DNA of 64,000 nucleotides from assembly GCF_026240635.1 (NCBI RefSeq), contig NZ_CP110848.1, forward strand, positions 560,501 through 624,500, in the 5' to 3' direction. Below the pieces are notes generated by a model. The model was not told the DNA's origin. It saw only the letters and a list, made by a program, of their open reading frames with translations, and ran no database searches. This document shows positions 17,583-27,200 of this stretch, one piece after another (the stretch's first letter is position 1; each line of letters begins with the position of its first letter). A program made the translations under genes and the position numbers. The stretch comes from Trichothermofontia sichuanensis B231 (lineage in GTDB: Bacteria; Cyanobacteriota; Cyanobacteriia; B231).

Positions 17583-19091
17583 ATGATCGAGTGGCACAAT
17601 CCGGTGGATACCCAAGTTAATCAGAAACAGTTGACCCAAATCACCAGCAATATTCGCCGGACCCTGGAACGGGAAACCATTTGGCGAAAGACCGTTGAGG
17701 GAATTGGGAGTGTTCTGGCTGTTGATCGGTGCTTGTTTTGTGCCTATCCCTCCTCGAATGCGGATCCGACCTTGCTGATTCCCATGCAGGTTGAGGTAAT
17801 GGCTGAGTACCGTCAGGCTAATCTACCGAGTCTGATGGGGGCGAATCTATCTTGGCTAGACTATCCCTGCCTGCCTCAGGCGATTACCACGTTAAAGCCA
17901 GTGGTGGTCGAGCAAGGGGTGCTGCCAGCAGGCGTACCGGTCTCCCTGTTGGTCATGGCGACCTACCATCAAACCCAGCCCAACGGCCTGATTCTGTTGG
18001 TGCGGCTGTTACCGATCGCCCAGTATGAGTCGGAAGGGAAGGCGCGATTGTCCGAGGGAGACAGTCTTCGATCGCCTTCAACCCTCTCCCCCTGCCAAGG
18101 GCGACTTTGGGAGCAGTATGAGATTGAATTTGTTCAGGAATTAGCGGAGCAGGTAGGAACTGCGATCGCCCATGCGACCCTCTTTGCCGAAAGTCAGGCC
18201 CTTGCCTCGGAACTACAGCGGGTGAATGCGGACCTGATACGTCAGCATCAAGCCCTAGAAGAAGCCCGACTACAAGCCGAGGAAGCACGGATTCAGGCGG
18301 AAACCCTCTCCCGGCTCAAAAGTGAATTTCTAGCTAATACGTCCCACGAACTACGCACGCCTCTAAATGGCATGATTGGCTTTCTGAAGCTGGTTCTGGA
18401 TGGCATGGCAGATGATCCAGAAGAACAGGAACAATTTATACGGGAAGCCTATAATTCTGCTCTACATTTGCTGAATGTGATTAATGATATTCTTGATATT
18501 GCTAAAATTGAAGCGGGCAAAATGCAGCTAGAGCTTGGCCCGGTGAAGTTAGAAGAATTATTTAGGGATGTCGATAATAAAACCCGTTTGCAAGCGGAAC
18601 AGAAGCATCTCTATTTTGAGATTTCACTGCCGGCCACACGGGACGAAATTATTCTACGAGGTAATTATCAACGATTGTTTCAAGTCATGCTCAACCTGGT
18701 GGGGAATGCCATTAAATTCACCCATGAGGGCGGGGTTAAGATCGATGCTGAAATTGTGAAAAAAAAGATCATGGTTCACGGCCAGGAGTTACCCGGCTAT
18801 GTCAAGGTGCGGGTGGCGGATACAGGCATTGGGGTTTCGCTGGATCAGCAGGATAAGCTGTTCCAAACATTTAGCCAGGTTGATAGTTCCCGCACACGCC
18901 AGTACGGAGGGACTGGTTTGGGACTGGCGATTTCGCAAAAGTTGGTAGAGGCGATGGGCGGGGTGGTGAACTTCTACAGTATGGGTGAGGGATTGGGATC
19001 AACCGTGACGTTTACGGTGCCTCTCTACCAGGAACCGGTCATTGCCTTGGGAGAAACCATGAAGGCAGTCGATGGTTCTGCGAAGTCTTGA
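17583..19091 (+). CDS. GAF-domain histidine kinase
   Basis: This is a 502-residue cytoplasmic sensor kinase. Residues 10-195 form a GAF domain (RTLERETIWRKTVEGIGSVLAVDRCLF), followed by a coiled-coil signalling helix (about 205-245, rich in EEARLQAEEA). The HisKA domain has phospho-accepting H255 in NTSHELRTPL, and the HATPase domain has LNLVGNAIKFT, VADTGIGV, LFQTFSQVD and GGTGLGLAIS. The DTGIG and FQTFSQVD style is that of hybrid-type kinases, but no receiver domain follows. No cognate regulator is adjacent. It lies 75 bases downstream of the RHH gene and may be co-transcribed with it. Confidence 0.9.
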   Translation: MIEWHNPVDTQVNQKQLTQITSNIRRTLERETIWRKTVEGIGSVLAVDRCLFCAYPSSNADPTLLIPMQVEVMAEYRQANLPSLMGANLSWLDYPCLPQAITTLKPVVVEQGVLPAGVPVSLLVMATYHQTQPNGLILLVRLLPIAQYESEGKARLSEGDSLRSPSTLSPCQGRLWEQYEIEFVQELAEQVGTAIAHATLFAESQALASELQRVNADLIRQHQALEEARLQAEEARIQAETLSRLKSEFLANTSHELRTPLNGMIGFLKLVLDGMADDPEEQEQFIREAYNSALHLLNVINDILDIAKIEAGKMQLELGPVKLEELFRDVDNKTRLQAEQKHLYFEISLPATRDEIILRGNYQRLFQVMLNLVGNAIKFTHEGGVKIDAEIVKKKIMVHGQELPGYVKVRVADTGIGVSLDQQDKLFQTFSQVDSSRTRQYGGTGLGLAISQKLVEAMGGVVNFYSMGEGLGSTVTFTVPLYQEPVIALGETMKAVDGSAKS

Positions 19092-19914
19092 AGGCAAGCG
19101 ATCGGGCAGAATTGGAACAGTCTGCATTTTTCCGGATCAGGGGCAGGCTGTAATGTTTACTGCAAGCAGGGGGAACCTTAAGACTATAGTCATTGTAATT
19201 TAGGCTGAAACAGCCCCCTCACCCCCAGCCCCTCTCCCGTTCTGGGAGAGAGGTGTCAAAAATTGTATCGTTCTTATTTGGATTGACCATAGGACCGAAG
19301 TCAGAAGTGATAGCACCGGGATACCCATACCGTTACCATCAGACAACGAGGGCAATCGGTAGCACTCGCCCCAAGACAGACAGGGCAAGGGTTACTACCC
19401 ATCGCGCTCGAAATTACGTGACGGAAGAATATAAGTTACGCATAATTACGGAGCGTTATTACCCTATTCTGTGTTATCTGTATAATTCTGCGGATTAAAT
19501 AAGGCGTGTTTCAACAACCCGCAAGTATTGACTCAGTGTCAGATGCGAAGTTGGAGGCGTTCTAAGCAATTAGGGATGCTGGAGTGCCTGTAAAACTGAG
19601 GCTCAGGCGGGATTGATGCTTACGAGGATTAACGGACTATCCAGAACCCATTGGTTGGCAAAGGGGAGCAGTTAGGCCAGAAGCCAGCCGTCCTTTCCCG
19701 ATCGGCAGGTGATATGATTTGACAAAACTTCATAAAGTCTCCTTGTTTTTCCCTTTACATTGCGCAATGCTATAGATTAATATCTCTCAACATGATTGAG
19801 ATGTGGGTTTAAGAAGGCGGTATTAAAGCTCGTGCACAGTTGATCGGAACCCAACGAGTGATAAAGTCCGACTCTGTAAAGTCCTCTAGCGTTAGCAGGT
19901 TATTAACCAGCACT
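19092..19914. other. Intergenic region carrying repeat copy c
   Basis: This 820-base stretch has no convincing gene apart from repeat copy c. The central part (19292-19500) contains an open frame of about 80 codons with unusual composition, judged non-coding. A short palindrome, TTGCGCAA, sits at about 19758 in an AT-rich zone that may contain the promoter of the next small gene. Confidence 0.4.
19185..19291 (+). repeat. Dispersed hairpin repeat, copy c
   Basis: This copy runs from TATAGTCATTGTAATTTAGG to GGATTGACCATA and has the same core as copies a and b (CCCTCACCCCCAGCCCCTCT and GGGAGAGAGG). It is near full length at 107 bp and is the cleanest copy for defining the consensus. Confidence 0.75.
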
Positions 19915-20106
19915 ATGAGCAAGCGAACAGATGCGAGATTAGGATCAACCCTGGCAGTGGTGGGGATTGTGCTGCTACTGGTTGGGGGCGTGGGGATGTC
20001 AACGGGTCGGCTGGCGTTGAAAAGTCTGCGACCGGGATATGTTGGTGTTGCGTTGATGATGGAAATTGTCGGCTTGGGGCTGCGCGAGAAAGCCCAGGAT
20101 ACCTGA
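19915..20106 (+). CDS. Possible small membrane protein
   Basis: This frame encodes 63 residues with one strong hydrophobic segment (STLAVVGIVLLLVGGVGMSTG) followed by a short amphipathic tail. I do not recognise the family. ATG 19915 is chosen over an upstream in-frame ATG at 19840 because the extension is low-complexity. It could be a real small inner- or thylakoid-membrane protein, or a chance frame. Nothing nearby hints at its role. Confidence 0.35.
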   Translation: MSKRTDARLGSTLAVVGIVLLLVGGVGMSTGRLALKSLRPGYVGVALMMEIVGLGLREKAQDT

Positions 20107-20280
20107 GAAGCGAGCTGTTCCGGGGGGTAATCATGCAGAGACTACCTTTCTGGTCCCTAAAAACTGTACGCTTCTAAATGCAGTGTCTGAAGGCAGTCGT
20201 CATGGATTCTGCTGGGGAGGCGTCATGCGATCGCAGAGGGTCTCCGACGGAAGGGATGCGCAACTTACTTGCAACTTTGC

Positions 20281-21144
20281 ATGAATACCATCTGGGAACT
20301 GGACTTCTATTCACGTCCGATCGTGGATGAGAATAATAAAAAACGCTGGGAAATGCTGGTGTGCGAGAGTCCGCTTACACCCAACCGTTCCCTGGATAGC
20401 CTGTTTCGCTATAGTCAATTTTGCGATAGTAGCCAAGTCAACTCGATCTGGCTGAAGGCGGCCCTGGAGGCAGCGATCGCCAAAGCTGAGCAGCCCCCGG
20501 ACAAGATTCGCTTCTTTCGGCGGCAGATGACGAACATGATCAGCCGTGCCTGTGGGGAGTTGAATATTCCCGCGATCGCCAGTCGGCGGACGTTTGCTCT
20601 CTGGGCTTGGTTGAAACAGCGCGAAGCGGATTTTTATCTCCAACAACCGGGCTACCAACCGGGGCAGTCTCCTTCTGTCCAAATGCAACCAGGGGCTGCC
20701 CAACGCCTACCCGATGCGCTGCGAGGGGAACAGTGGCGCTTTGTTTCGCTGGAGGCGGCTGCCTTCGCTGATATGGCTGACTGGGCGATCGATTTTGGCG
20801 AAGTATTTCCCCTGGCCTTGGTAGATCTGGCCCCCAATACCCCCATTCCGGGCCTGATTATCTACTCCACACGGGCACTGCCCCTGGCCGCTTGGCTATC
20901 TGGCCTTGAGGTTGCGAGTCTCCAAGTGGAGGGAACGCCACCCACGGGTTTAGTGTTGCAAACTGGCGCCAGCGATCAATGGCTGCTGGTCTCTCTGCGT
21001 GATCCCACTGTTCAACAGGAGGCGCAAGCCTTTGAAATCAGCAAAAAAAATGCCCAAAATGTGCATTTCCTCGCTGTGCAGTCGGGGCCTGAGTCAGAAG
21101 CTTTTGCTGGATTTTGGCTGCTTCAGAGCCTCGATTTGCCGTAA
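20281..21144 (+). CDS. Tab2/Atab2 family RNA-binding protein
   Basis: This encodes 287 residues. The N-terminal signature IWELDFYSRPIVDENNKKRWEM and the segment KIRFFRRQMTNMISRACGEL identify the Tab2/Atab2 family shared by cyanobacteria and plastids. In Chlamydomonas and Arabidopsis these proteins bind the psaB leader and are needed for translation of photosystem I (and in plants photosystem II) subunits; the cyanobacterial role is less clear. The C-terminal part ends in HFLAVQSGPESEAFAGFWLLQ, also family-typical. ATG 20281 is preferred to a TTG four codons upstream. It is followed by the PmbA/TldE gene after 69 bases. Confidence 0.88.
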   Translation: MNTIWELDFYSRPIVDENNKKRWEMLVCESPLTPNRSLDSLFRYSQFCDSSQVNSIWLKAALEAAIAKAEQPPDKIRFFRRQMTNMISRACGELNIPAIASRRTFALWAWLKQREADFYLQQPGYQPGQSPSVQMQPGAAQRLPDALRGEQWRFVSLEAAAFADMADWAIDFGEVFPLALVDLAPNTPIPGLIIYSTRALPLAAWLSGLEVASLQVEGTPPTGLVLQTGASDQWLLVSLRDPTVQQEAQAFEISKKNAQNVHFLAVQSGPESEAFAGFWLLQSLDLP

Positions 21145-21213
21145 ATTAACCTCAGAACGTGTTGCCCGATTGTGGGTGTTGCGTTCCTCAGGAGCAAGGA
21201 TTTCCCCCCATCC

Positions 21214-22548
21214 ATGAATGCCAAACCCGATTCCCTGGCGGAGCAGTTAATTGAGTTAGCCATCAAGTCTGGTGCTGAGGCCGCCGAAGTGTTTCAAAGC
21301 CGGTCTTTCTCGCGTCCTCTGTTCTTTGAGGCCAATCGTCTCAAACAGATTGAGGTCATGGAAAGTGAGGGAACTGCCCTCCGCATCTGGCGTAATGGTC
21401 AACCGGGTCTGGCCGTGGCCTATGGTCCTGTCGCCCCCCAAGTGCTGGTTGATCGTGCGATCGCCCTCAGTGCCTTGAACGAACCTGAAACAATTGACCT
21501 CACTCCCGGCAGTGTGACCCAGTATCCCGATCTGGGCGAGGCGGTGGATGTGCAACGTTTGATGACTTGGGGCGAAACTGCGATCGCTCTGGTGCGCGAG
21601 TCCTACTCGGAGGCAATTTGCAATGCGGAGTGGGAATGTGAATCGGAAACCACTCGCTTGTTGAACTCACAGGGGCTGGATTGTAGCTATACCGATATTA
21701 CCCTCAGTGGCTATCTGTCAGCAGACTGGGTACGGGGAGACGATTTGTTGAATGTCTCTGACGGCCAAACCCAGCGGGGGAGCCTCGATCCCGTGACCCT
21801 CGCTCACCAAATTGTGCAACGTCTAGACTGGGCGCGGGAAACGGCGATCGCGCCGAGCAAACGCCTACCCGTGTTATTTACGGCTAAGGCTGCTGATATG
21901 CTCTGGGGCACGGTGCAGGCGGCCCTGAATGGGAAACAGGTGGTGGAGCGGGCGTCCCCTTGGAGCGATCGCCTGGGGCTGCCAGTGGTTTCTGATAGCA
22001 TTACGCTGATGCAATCACCCACGGAAGGCCCCTTTAGTTGTCCGTTTGATGATGAGGGCGTTCCCACGCGACCAATTACCTTTATTCGGGATGGCATTTT
22101 GCAACTCTTTTATACCGATCACCGCATGGGTCGTGCGTTGGGGAGTGGGACCACGGGCAATGGGTTTCGACCGGGTTTAGGGAGTTATCCCACGCCGGGG
22201 ATATTTAATTTATTGGTGAAGCCGGGGGGGGCGATCGCTGACCAGCCAGGGCAATCGCTCCCCGAATTGATTGCCAGTATGGACGACGGTATTATTGTGG
22301 ACCAAATTTTGGGGGGTGGGGCAGGGATTTCGGGCGAGTTTTCGATCAATGTGGATTTGGGGTACCGGGTGCGCCGCGGGGAAATTCTGGGTCGAATTAA
22401 GGATACGATGGTGTCGGGCAATGTGTATACGGCGTTGAAGCAGGTGATCAAGCTGGGCGGGGATGCGGAATGGAATGGGGCCTGCTATACGCCTTCGTTG
22501 ATTGTGGGGGGGTTATCGGTGACGGGCCGTCACACGGAGGATGATTAG
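21214..22548 (+). CDS. PmbA/TldE-like metallopeptidase-family subunit
   Basis: This 444-residue protein belongs to the TldD/PmbA family. It has no HExxxH metal-binding motif, so it is the TldE/PmbA-type partner rather than the catalytic TldD-type subunit. TldD and TldE together form a protease that processes modified peptides and antitoxins. Family features include the N-terminal SGAEAAEVFQSRS, the middle MLWGTVQAALNGKQV and the glycine-rich C-terminus GISGEFSINVDLGYRVRRGE. ATG 21214 matches the family N-terminus, although the frame is open upstream. No tldD gene is present in the window. Confidence 0.82.
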   Translation: MNAKPDSLAEQLIELAIKSGAEAAEVFQSRSFSRPLFFEANRLKQIEVMESEGTALRIWRNGQPGLAVAYGPVAPQVLVDRAIALSALNEPETIDLTPGSVTQYPDLGEAVDVQRLMTWGETAIALVRESYSEAICNAEWECESETTRLLNSQGLDCSYTDITLSGYLSADWVRGDDLLNVSDGQTQRGSLDPVTLAHQIVQRLDWARETAIAPSKRLPVLFTAKAADMLWGTVQAALNGKQVVERASPWSDRLGLPVVSDSITLMQSPTEGPFSCPFDDEGVPTRPITFIRDGILQLFYTDHRMGRALGSGTTGNGFRPGLGSYPTPGIFNLLVKPGGAIADQPGQSLPELIASMDDGIIVDQILGGGAGISGEFSINVDLGYRVRRGEILGRIKDTMVSGNVYTALKQVIKLGGDAEWNGACYTPSLIVGGLSVTGRHTEDD

Positions 22549-22562
22549 GGAACAGGGCGATT

Positions 22563-22733
22563 ACGGGTATTGCCGATTATTGGGTTGTGAACCTACGGGC
22601 GGCAGAACTGATGGTGTATCGCCAGTCCTGTGATGGCGATTATCAACTCATTCAGCATTTAACCACGGGGAGAATTTCACCCCTGGCGTTTCCAGATGTT
22701 GAGATTAATCTGGCACACGTCTTCGCTTGCTAA
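22563..22733 (+). pseudogene. Uma2-family endonuclease remnant (C-terminal piece)
   Basis: Fifteen bases after the pmbA-like stop, an open frame reads TGIADYWVVNLRAAELMVYR and ends at TAA 22731-22733. This is the C-terminal strand-turn of the Uma2 (DUF820) PD-(D/E)XK family, in which GIPEYWIVNL and TTGxxSPLAFPxVxI are typical; both are visible. The N-terminal two thirds, with the catalytic residues, is missing and there is no start codon, so this is a truncated relic. A full Uma2 gene lies at 46804-47565. Confidence 0.75.
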
Positions 22734-23118
22734 CAGGTGTGGCTTTCTCAGGATTCGCCTGTCTGCTGGTTAGAAAGGTCAACTAAAACACAATTGATCG
22801 GTTCCCGTGATCTAGAGTGGATAGTAGCGATCGGCGATCACGACGTGAGGCGGCGGCTGAATCGCATCCCGTGGGTCGTCAACGGGGGCCTGCCCCTGGT
22901 CAATTCCCTGGTCCAGGTTAGGGGAAATGGGCCATCATAGGGGAACAGTGTGTTTGACGGTTCTGTTTTTTAACCTGATACTGACTGATCCGTGTCTGGC
23001 ATTCCCGATAATGATTTTCCCTGGCCTCAGGCATTGAGGTTTAGAGAACGCCATGCACGGCAACGAGTGTTTTTCCATCTAGCCTGTAAGGAGATCTATT
23101 CCCCGCCGTGGGGATCGT
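22734..23118. other. Intergenic region after the Uma2 relic
   Basis: No gene is supported here. A 67-codon open frame exists (22737-22940), but its composition is not protein-like. A GATCGGCGATCACGACG stretch has short dyads only. AAGGAG occurs at 23088-23093, about 25 bases before the next ATG, too far to be its ribosome-binding site. Confidence 0.4.
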
Positions 23119-24165
23119 ATGTTTGAGCTACTGACAGTAGTTGCGATCGTGTTGCTGGGTTCAGCCCTGTGTTCCGGGATTGAGACCGCCCTGCTCTCGG
23201 TGCCCCTGATTAAGGTGCAGCAACTCGCCCAGTCTCGCAAACTCGCGGCAATCGCCCTGCTGGCGATCCGTGAAAAAACTAACCGTCCAATCGCCACGAT
23301 CGTGGTGCTGAATAATATCTTCAATATTGTGGGTAGCATTCTGGTGGGTCATCTCGCCACTGCCCGCCTAGGGGATGCCGCGTTGGGGGTTTTCTCTGGA
23401 GTTTTAACGTTTTTAATCATTGTTTTTGGCGAAATTCTGCCCAAGACGATCGGAGAACGCTATGCCGAACCGATCGCGCTCCTGGCTGCCTTACCCCTGA
23501 GGGGGCTAACGGTCCTGATGCTGCCGCTGGTGTTGGTGATCGAATGGGTGACGGTTCCCTTCACGCGGGGGAAACAACGCTTTACAACTAACGAGGCGGA
23601 AATTCAATTGCTCGCGAAAATTGGTCGCCAGGAGGGCATCCTCGAAGAAAGGGAAGCTGAAATCATCCAGCGGGTGTTTCACCTGAATGACATGATTGCT
23701 GCGGATCTGATGTCTCCCCGCGTCACAATTACCCATATTCGCGGTGACTTCACCTTAGGAGAGGCGAAGCGGTTTGTACTTGCCTCGCAGCACTCGCGCA
23801 TGATTGTGATTGGTGACTCTCTCGATGATGTGCTGGGGGTTGCCCTCAAGAGTGAACTGATGGCTGGTCTGGTGGAAGGGCAGGTAAATCGCAAAATTGC
23901 GACGCTAGCGCGTCCAGTGCGCTTTGTCCCAGAAACAGTGCGGGTGGATAAGCTCCTGCAGGAATTCCTCAGTTCCCATGAGCATATTGCGGTGGTGCTG
24001 GATGAGTATGGTGTGGTTGCGGGGGTAATCACCCTAGAAGATGTCCTGGAAGTGTTGACGGGTGAGATCGTGGATGAAACCGATCGCATCATCGATCTCC
24101 AGGAGGCGGCCCGCCGTCACCACCAATACTTCCTCAATCGGCTTGAACCTGGTGTTGCCCGCTAA
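23119..24165 (+). CDS. CNNM/hemolysin-like membrane protein with two CBS domains
   Basis: This encodes 348 residues. Residues 1-145 form a CNNM (DUF21) transmembrane domain with 3-4 helices and the typical SALCSGIETALLSV and FGEILPKTIGERYAE motifs. A CBS pair follows (about 195-320; LMSPRVTI and VVLDEYGVVAGVITLEDVLE), which usually senses adenine nucleotides. These proteins are implicated in Mg or other divalent-cation transport. The C-terminal CorC_HlyC domain found in many relatives is absent, so the protein is the short form. A 7-bp G/C hairpin (24205-24222) lies after the stop. Confidence 0.85.
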   Translation: MFELLTVVAIVLLGSALCSGIETALLSVPLIKVQQLAQSRKLAAIALLAIREKTNRPIATIVVLNNIFNIVGSILVGHLATARLGDAALGVFSGVLTFLIIVFGEILPKTIGERYAEPIALLAALPLRGLTVLMLPLVLVIEWVTVPFTRGKQRFTTNEAEIQLLAKIGRQEGILEEREAEIIQRVFHLNDMIAADLMSPRVTITHIRGDFTLGEAKRFVLASQHSRMIVIGDSLDDVLGVALKSELMAGLVEGQVNRKIATLARPVRFVPETVRVDKLLQEFLSSHEHIAVVLDEYGVVAGVITLEDVLEVLTGEIVDETDRIIDLQEAARRHHQYFLNRLEPGVAR

Positions 24166-24299
24166 CTCCCAAGACTAGGGAATGTATCCGGTTTCTCTTT
24201 GCCCACCCCCCGTTTGCGGGGGGCCAGGGGAGCAGAACAAAGGGGTCGGCGGATCAGGGCTGCCTGTTACCAAACTGGGATGCTCCCAGCCACTTCAAC

Positions 24300-27200
24300 C
24301 TATACCGTGTTGTTGGCGGTCGTCTGTCCAGAGGGCTGCACGTACAGGAAACGCGCCATGATCTGATCCGGTTCTAGGTTGCCCTCAACGATCCCGATCA
24401 GTTCACCCCCATCGACAAAAATACCCAAACCAGGCGGACTGCCCTCAGGTGCAGGTCCCACACTGTAGTTCCGACCGGCCTGGAGACGGATAAAGTCTTC
24501 ACCCGGATTGAAGTCGGTGATCAGGGCATAGTCAGTGGCCCCCCTACCCCGATAGAAGACCCGCAGGCGATCGCCTAGGTCAAAGACATCGCGACCACCG
24601 CCACCGGTGAGGGTATCAATTTCGCCGACGCCCGCAGGCTCGGTGTTGGGGAAAATTTCAACCCCGATCAAGATATCATCCCCGTTGTCGCCATTGAGGG
24701 AGTCGTTGCCACGACCGCCAATCAGTTGGTCACGCCCCTTACCGCCATAGAGAATGTCATCCCCGTTGTCACCGTATACGGTGTCATTGTCGCGGTTGCC
24801 ATTGAGGAGGTCATTGCCTTCTCCCCCGCGCAGGGTGTCATCATCCTTGCCGCCGTAGAGGCTATCGTCCCCTTCGTTACCTTCTAGATAGTCGAAGCCC
24901 CGATTACCAAACTGCAAGTCGTTCCCGCGCCCGCCGTAGATGTCGTCATCGCAGTCAAGGCCATGCAGGGAGTCGTCGCCGTCCCAACCGAAGATCGTGT
25001 CGTTGTCAGCGGTGGCAAAAATCCGGTTGGGTAGCTCGGTCCCACGCAGAAACTCGCCTTCCTGACAACACTCAATACAATCTGGATTGGTGGTGTTACC
25101 GGGGATGTCTCCCTGGTTGTCGTCTGGGGGTGGCACGATCGGGGGTAGCTCTGGGGTTTCACCGTCGATCGGTGGCGCGATCGGGGGGATGCCACCTCCA
25201 CCCCCACTAGGCGGCACACGACTGCCTACCTCAACGGTGGTGGGATCAGTTCTACCCGGTTGTCTGGGATTGTCCGTAAAGATTGGCGGGAAGTTACCCC
25301 CCGTTATCGTTCCCTGGTTTTCGATCGTTGTTCCAGGTTCAGTACTAGTAGCGATCGTCACTTGGAAACGCAACTGGGTGGATGCCCCTGGTGCAAGGGT
25401 GCCCCCTAGCGTAGCATTAGCCCCCGTTCCCAATCGGAACGTTAGGCTACCGGTAAATTCAGCCTGATCATCACCACTCAGATCAGTTTTTGCCCCTGCA
25501 TTCGCGCCACTGATAATGGCCAAACTAGCCGGGACATAAACTGTATTCGTTGGCAAAGCATCCGTGAAAATTACGCCGGTCGCCGGTGCGGGCGCGGTTG
25601 CTGCATTGGCAACAGTAATGACATATTGCAGGACATCTCCTGGATCAGCCAAGCCATTGCCATTCAGGTCTTGGGCTAGAAATGCCTCCTTCAGAGCAGT
25701 TAGCCGAGGTCCACCACTAATCGTCGTCTCCTGCGGACTGGTGTTGTTGCCCGGAGTCGGATCACTCGTCCCTGAGGTGATGCTGGCAGTGTTGGTTAAG
25801 ATGGTGCCGTCGCTCAGGCTGGGGTTGAGGCTACCAATGACGGTGTAGGTAATCGCCTGACCCGCAGCCAGCGTGATGCCGGTATCGGCGATATTGCCAC
25901 TCCCACTCGTCTCAAAACCACTGCCATTACCAACGGCGGTCCAGGTGACGCCCGTCAAACCGGCGGGGAAGGTATCACTGACGGTAGCATCGGTCACCGT
26001 CCCGGCCCCCACATTGCTGGCCACAATCGTGTAGGTCAATAACCCACCGGCACTGGCCGGGTCAGGACTATCGGTCTTGATGATACTCAGGTCGGCGCTG
26101 GTGCTAATCGTCGTCTCCTGCGGACTGGTGTTGTTGCCCGGAGTCGGATCACTCGTCCCTGAGGTGATGCTGGCAGTGTTGGTTAAGATGGTGCCGTCGC
26201 TCAGGCTGGGGTTGAGGCTACCAATGACGGTGTAGGTAATCGCCTGACCCGCAGCCAGCGTGATGCCGGTATCGGCGATATTGCCACTCCCACTCGTCTC
26301 AAAACCACTGCCATTACCAACGGCGGTCCAGGTGACGCCCGTCAAACCGGCGGGGAAGGTATCACTGACGGTAGCATCGGTCACCGTCCCGGCCCCCACA
26401 TTGCTGGCCACAATCGTGTAGGTCAATAACCCACCGGCACTAGCCGGGTCAGGACTATCGGTCTTGATGATACTCAGGTCGGCGCTGGTGCTGATGGTCG
26501 TCTCCTGCGGACTGGTGTTGTTGCCCGGAGTCGGATCACTCGTCCCTGAGGTGATGCTGGCAGTGTTGGTTAAGATGGTGCCGTCGCTCAGGCTGGGGTT
26601 GAGGCTACCAATGACGGTGTAGGTAATCGCCTGACCCGCAGCCAGCGTGATGCCGGTATCGGCGATATTGCCACTCCCACTCGTCTCAAAACCACTGCCA
26701 TTACCAACGGCGGTCCAGGTGACGCCCGTCAAACCGGCGGGGAAGGTATCACTGACGGTAGCATCGGTCACCGTCCCGGCCCCCACATTGCTGGCCACAA
26801 TCGTGTAGGTCAATAACCCACCGGCACTGGCCGGGTCAGGACTATCGGTCTTGATGATACTCAGGTCGGCGCTGGTGCTAATCGTCGTCTCCTGCGGACT
26901 GGTGTTGTTGCCCGGAGTCGGATCACTCGTCCCTGAGGTGATGCTGGCAGTGTTGGTTAAGATGGTGCCGTCGCTCAGGCTGGGGTTGAGGCTACCAATG
27001 ACGGTGTAGGTAATCGCCTGACCCGCAGCCAGCGTGATGCCGGTATCGGCGATATTGCCACTCCCACTCGTCTCAAAACCACTGCCATTACCAACGGCGG
27101 TCCAGGTGACGCCCGTCAAACCGGCGGGGAAGGTATCACTGACGGTAGCATCGGTCACCGTCCCGGCCCCCACATTGCTGGCCACAATCGTGTAGGTCAA

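Noticed and set aside
22737-22940. Open frame of 67 codons after the Uma2 relic
   Set aside because: Not protein-like and not linked to the relic's frame.
24205-24222. Rho-independent terminator after the CNNM gene
   Set aside because: A 7-bp G/C hairpin is present but no T-run follows on either strand.
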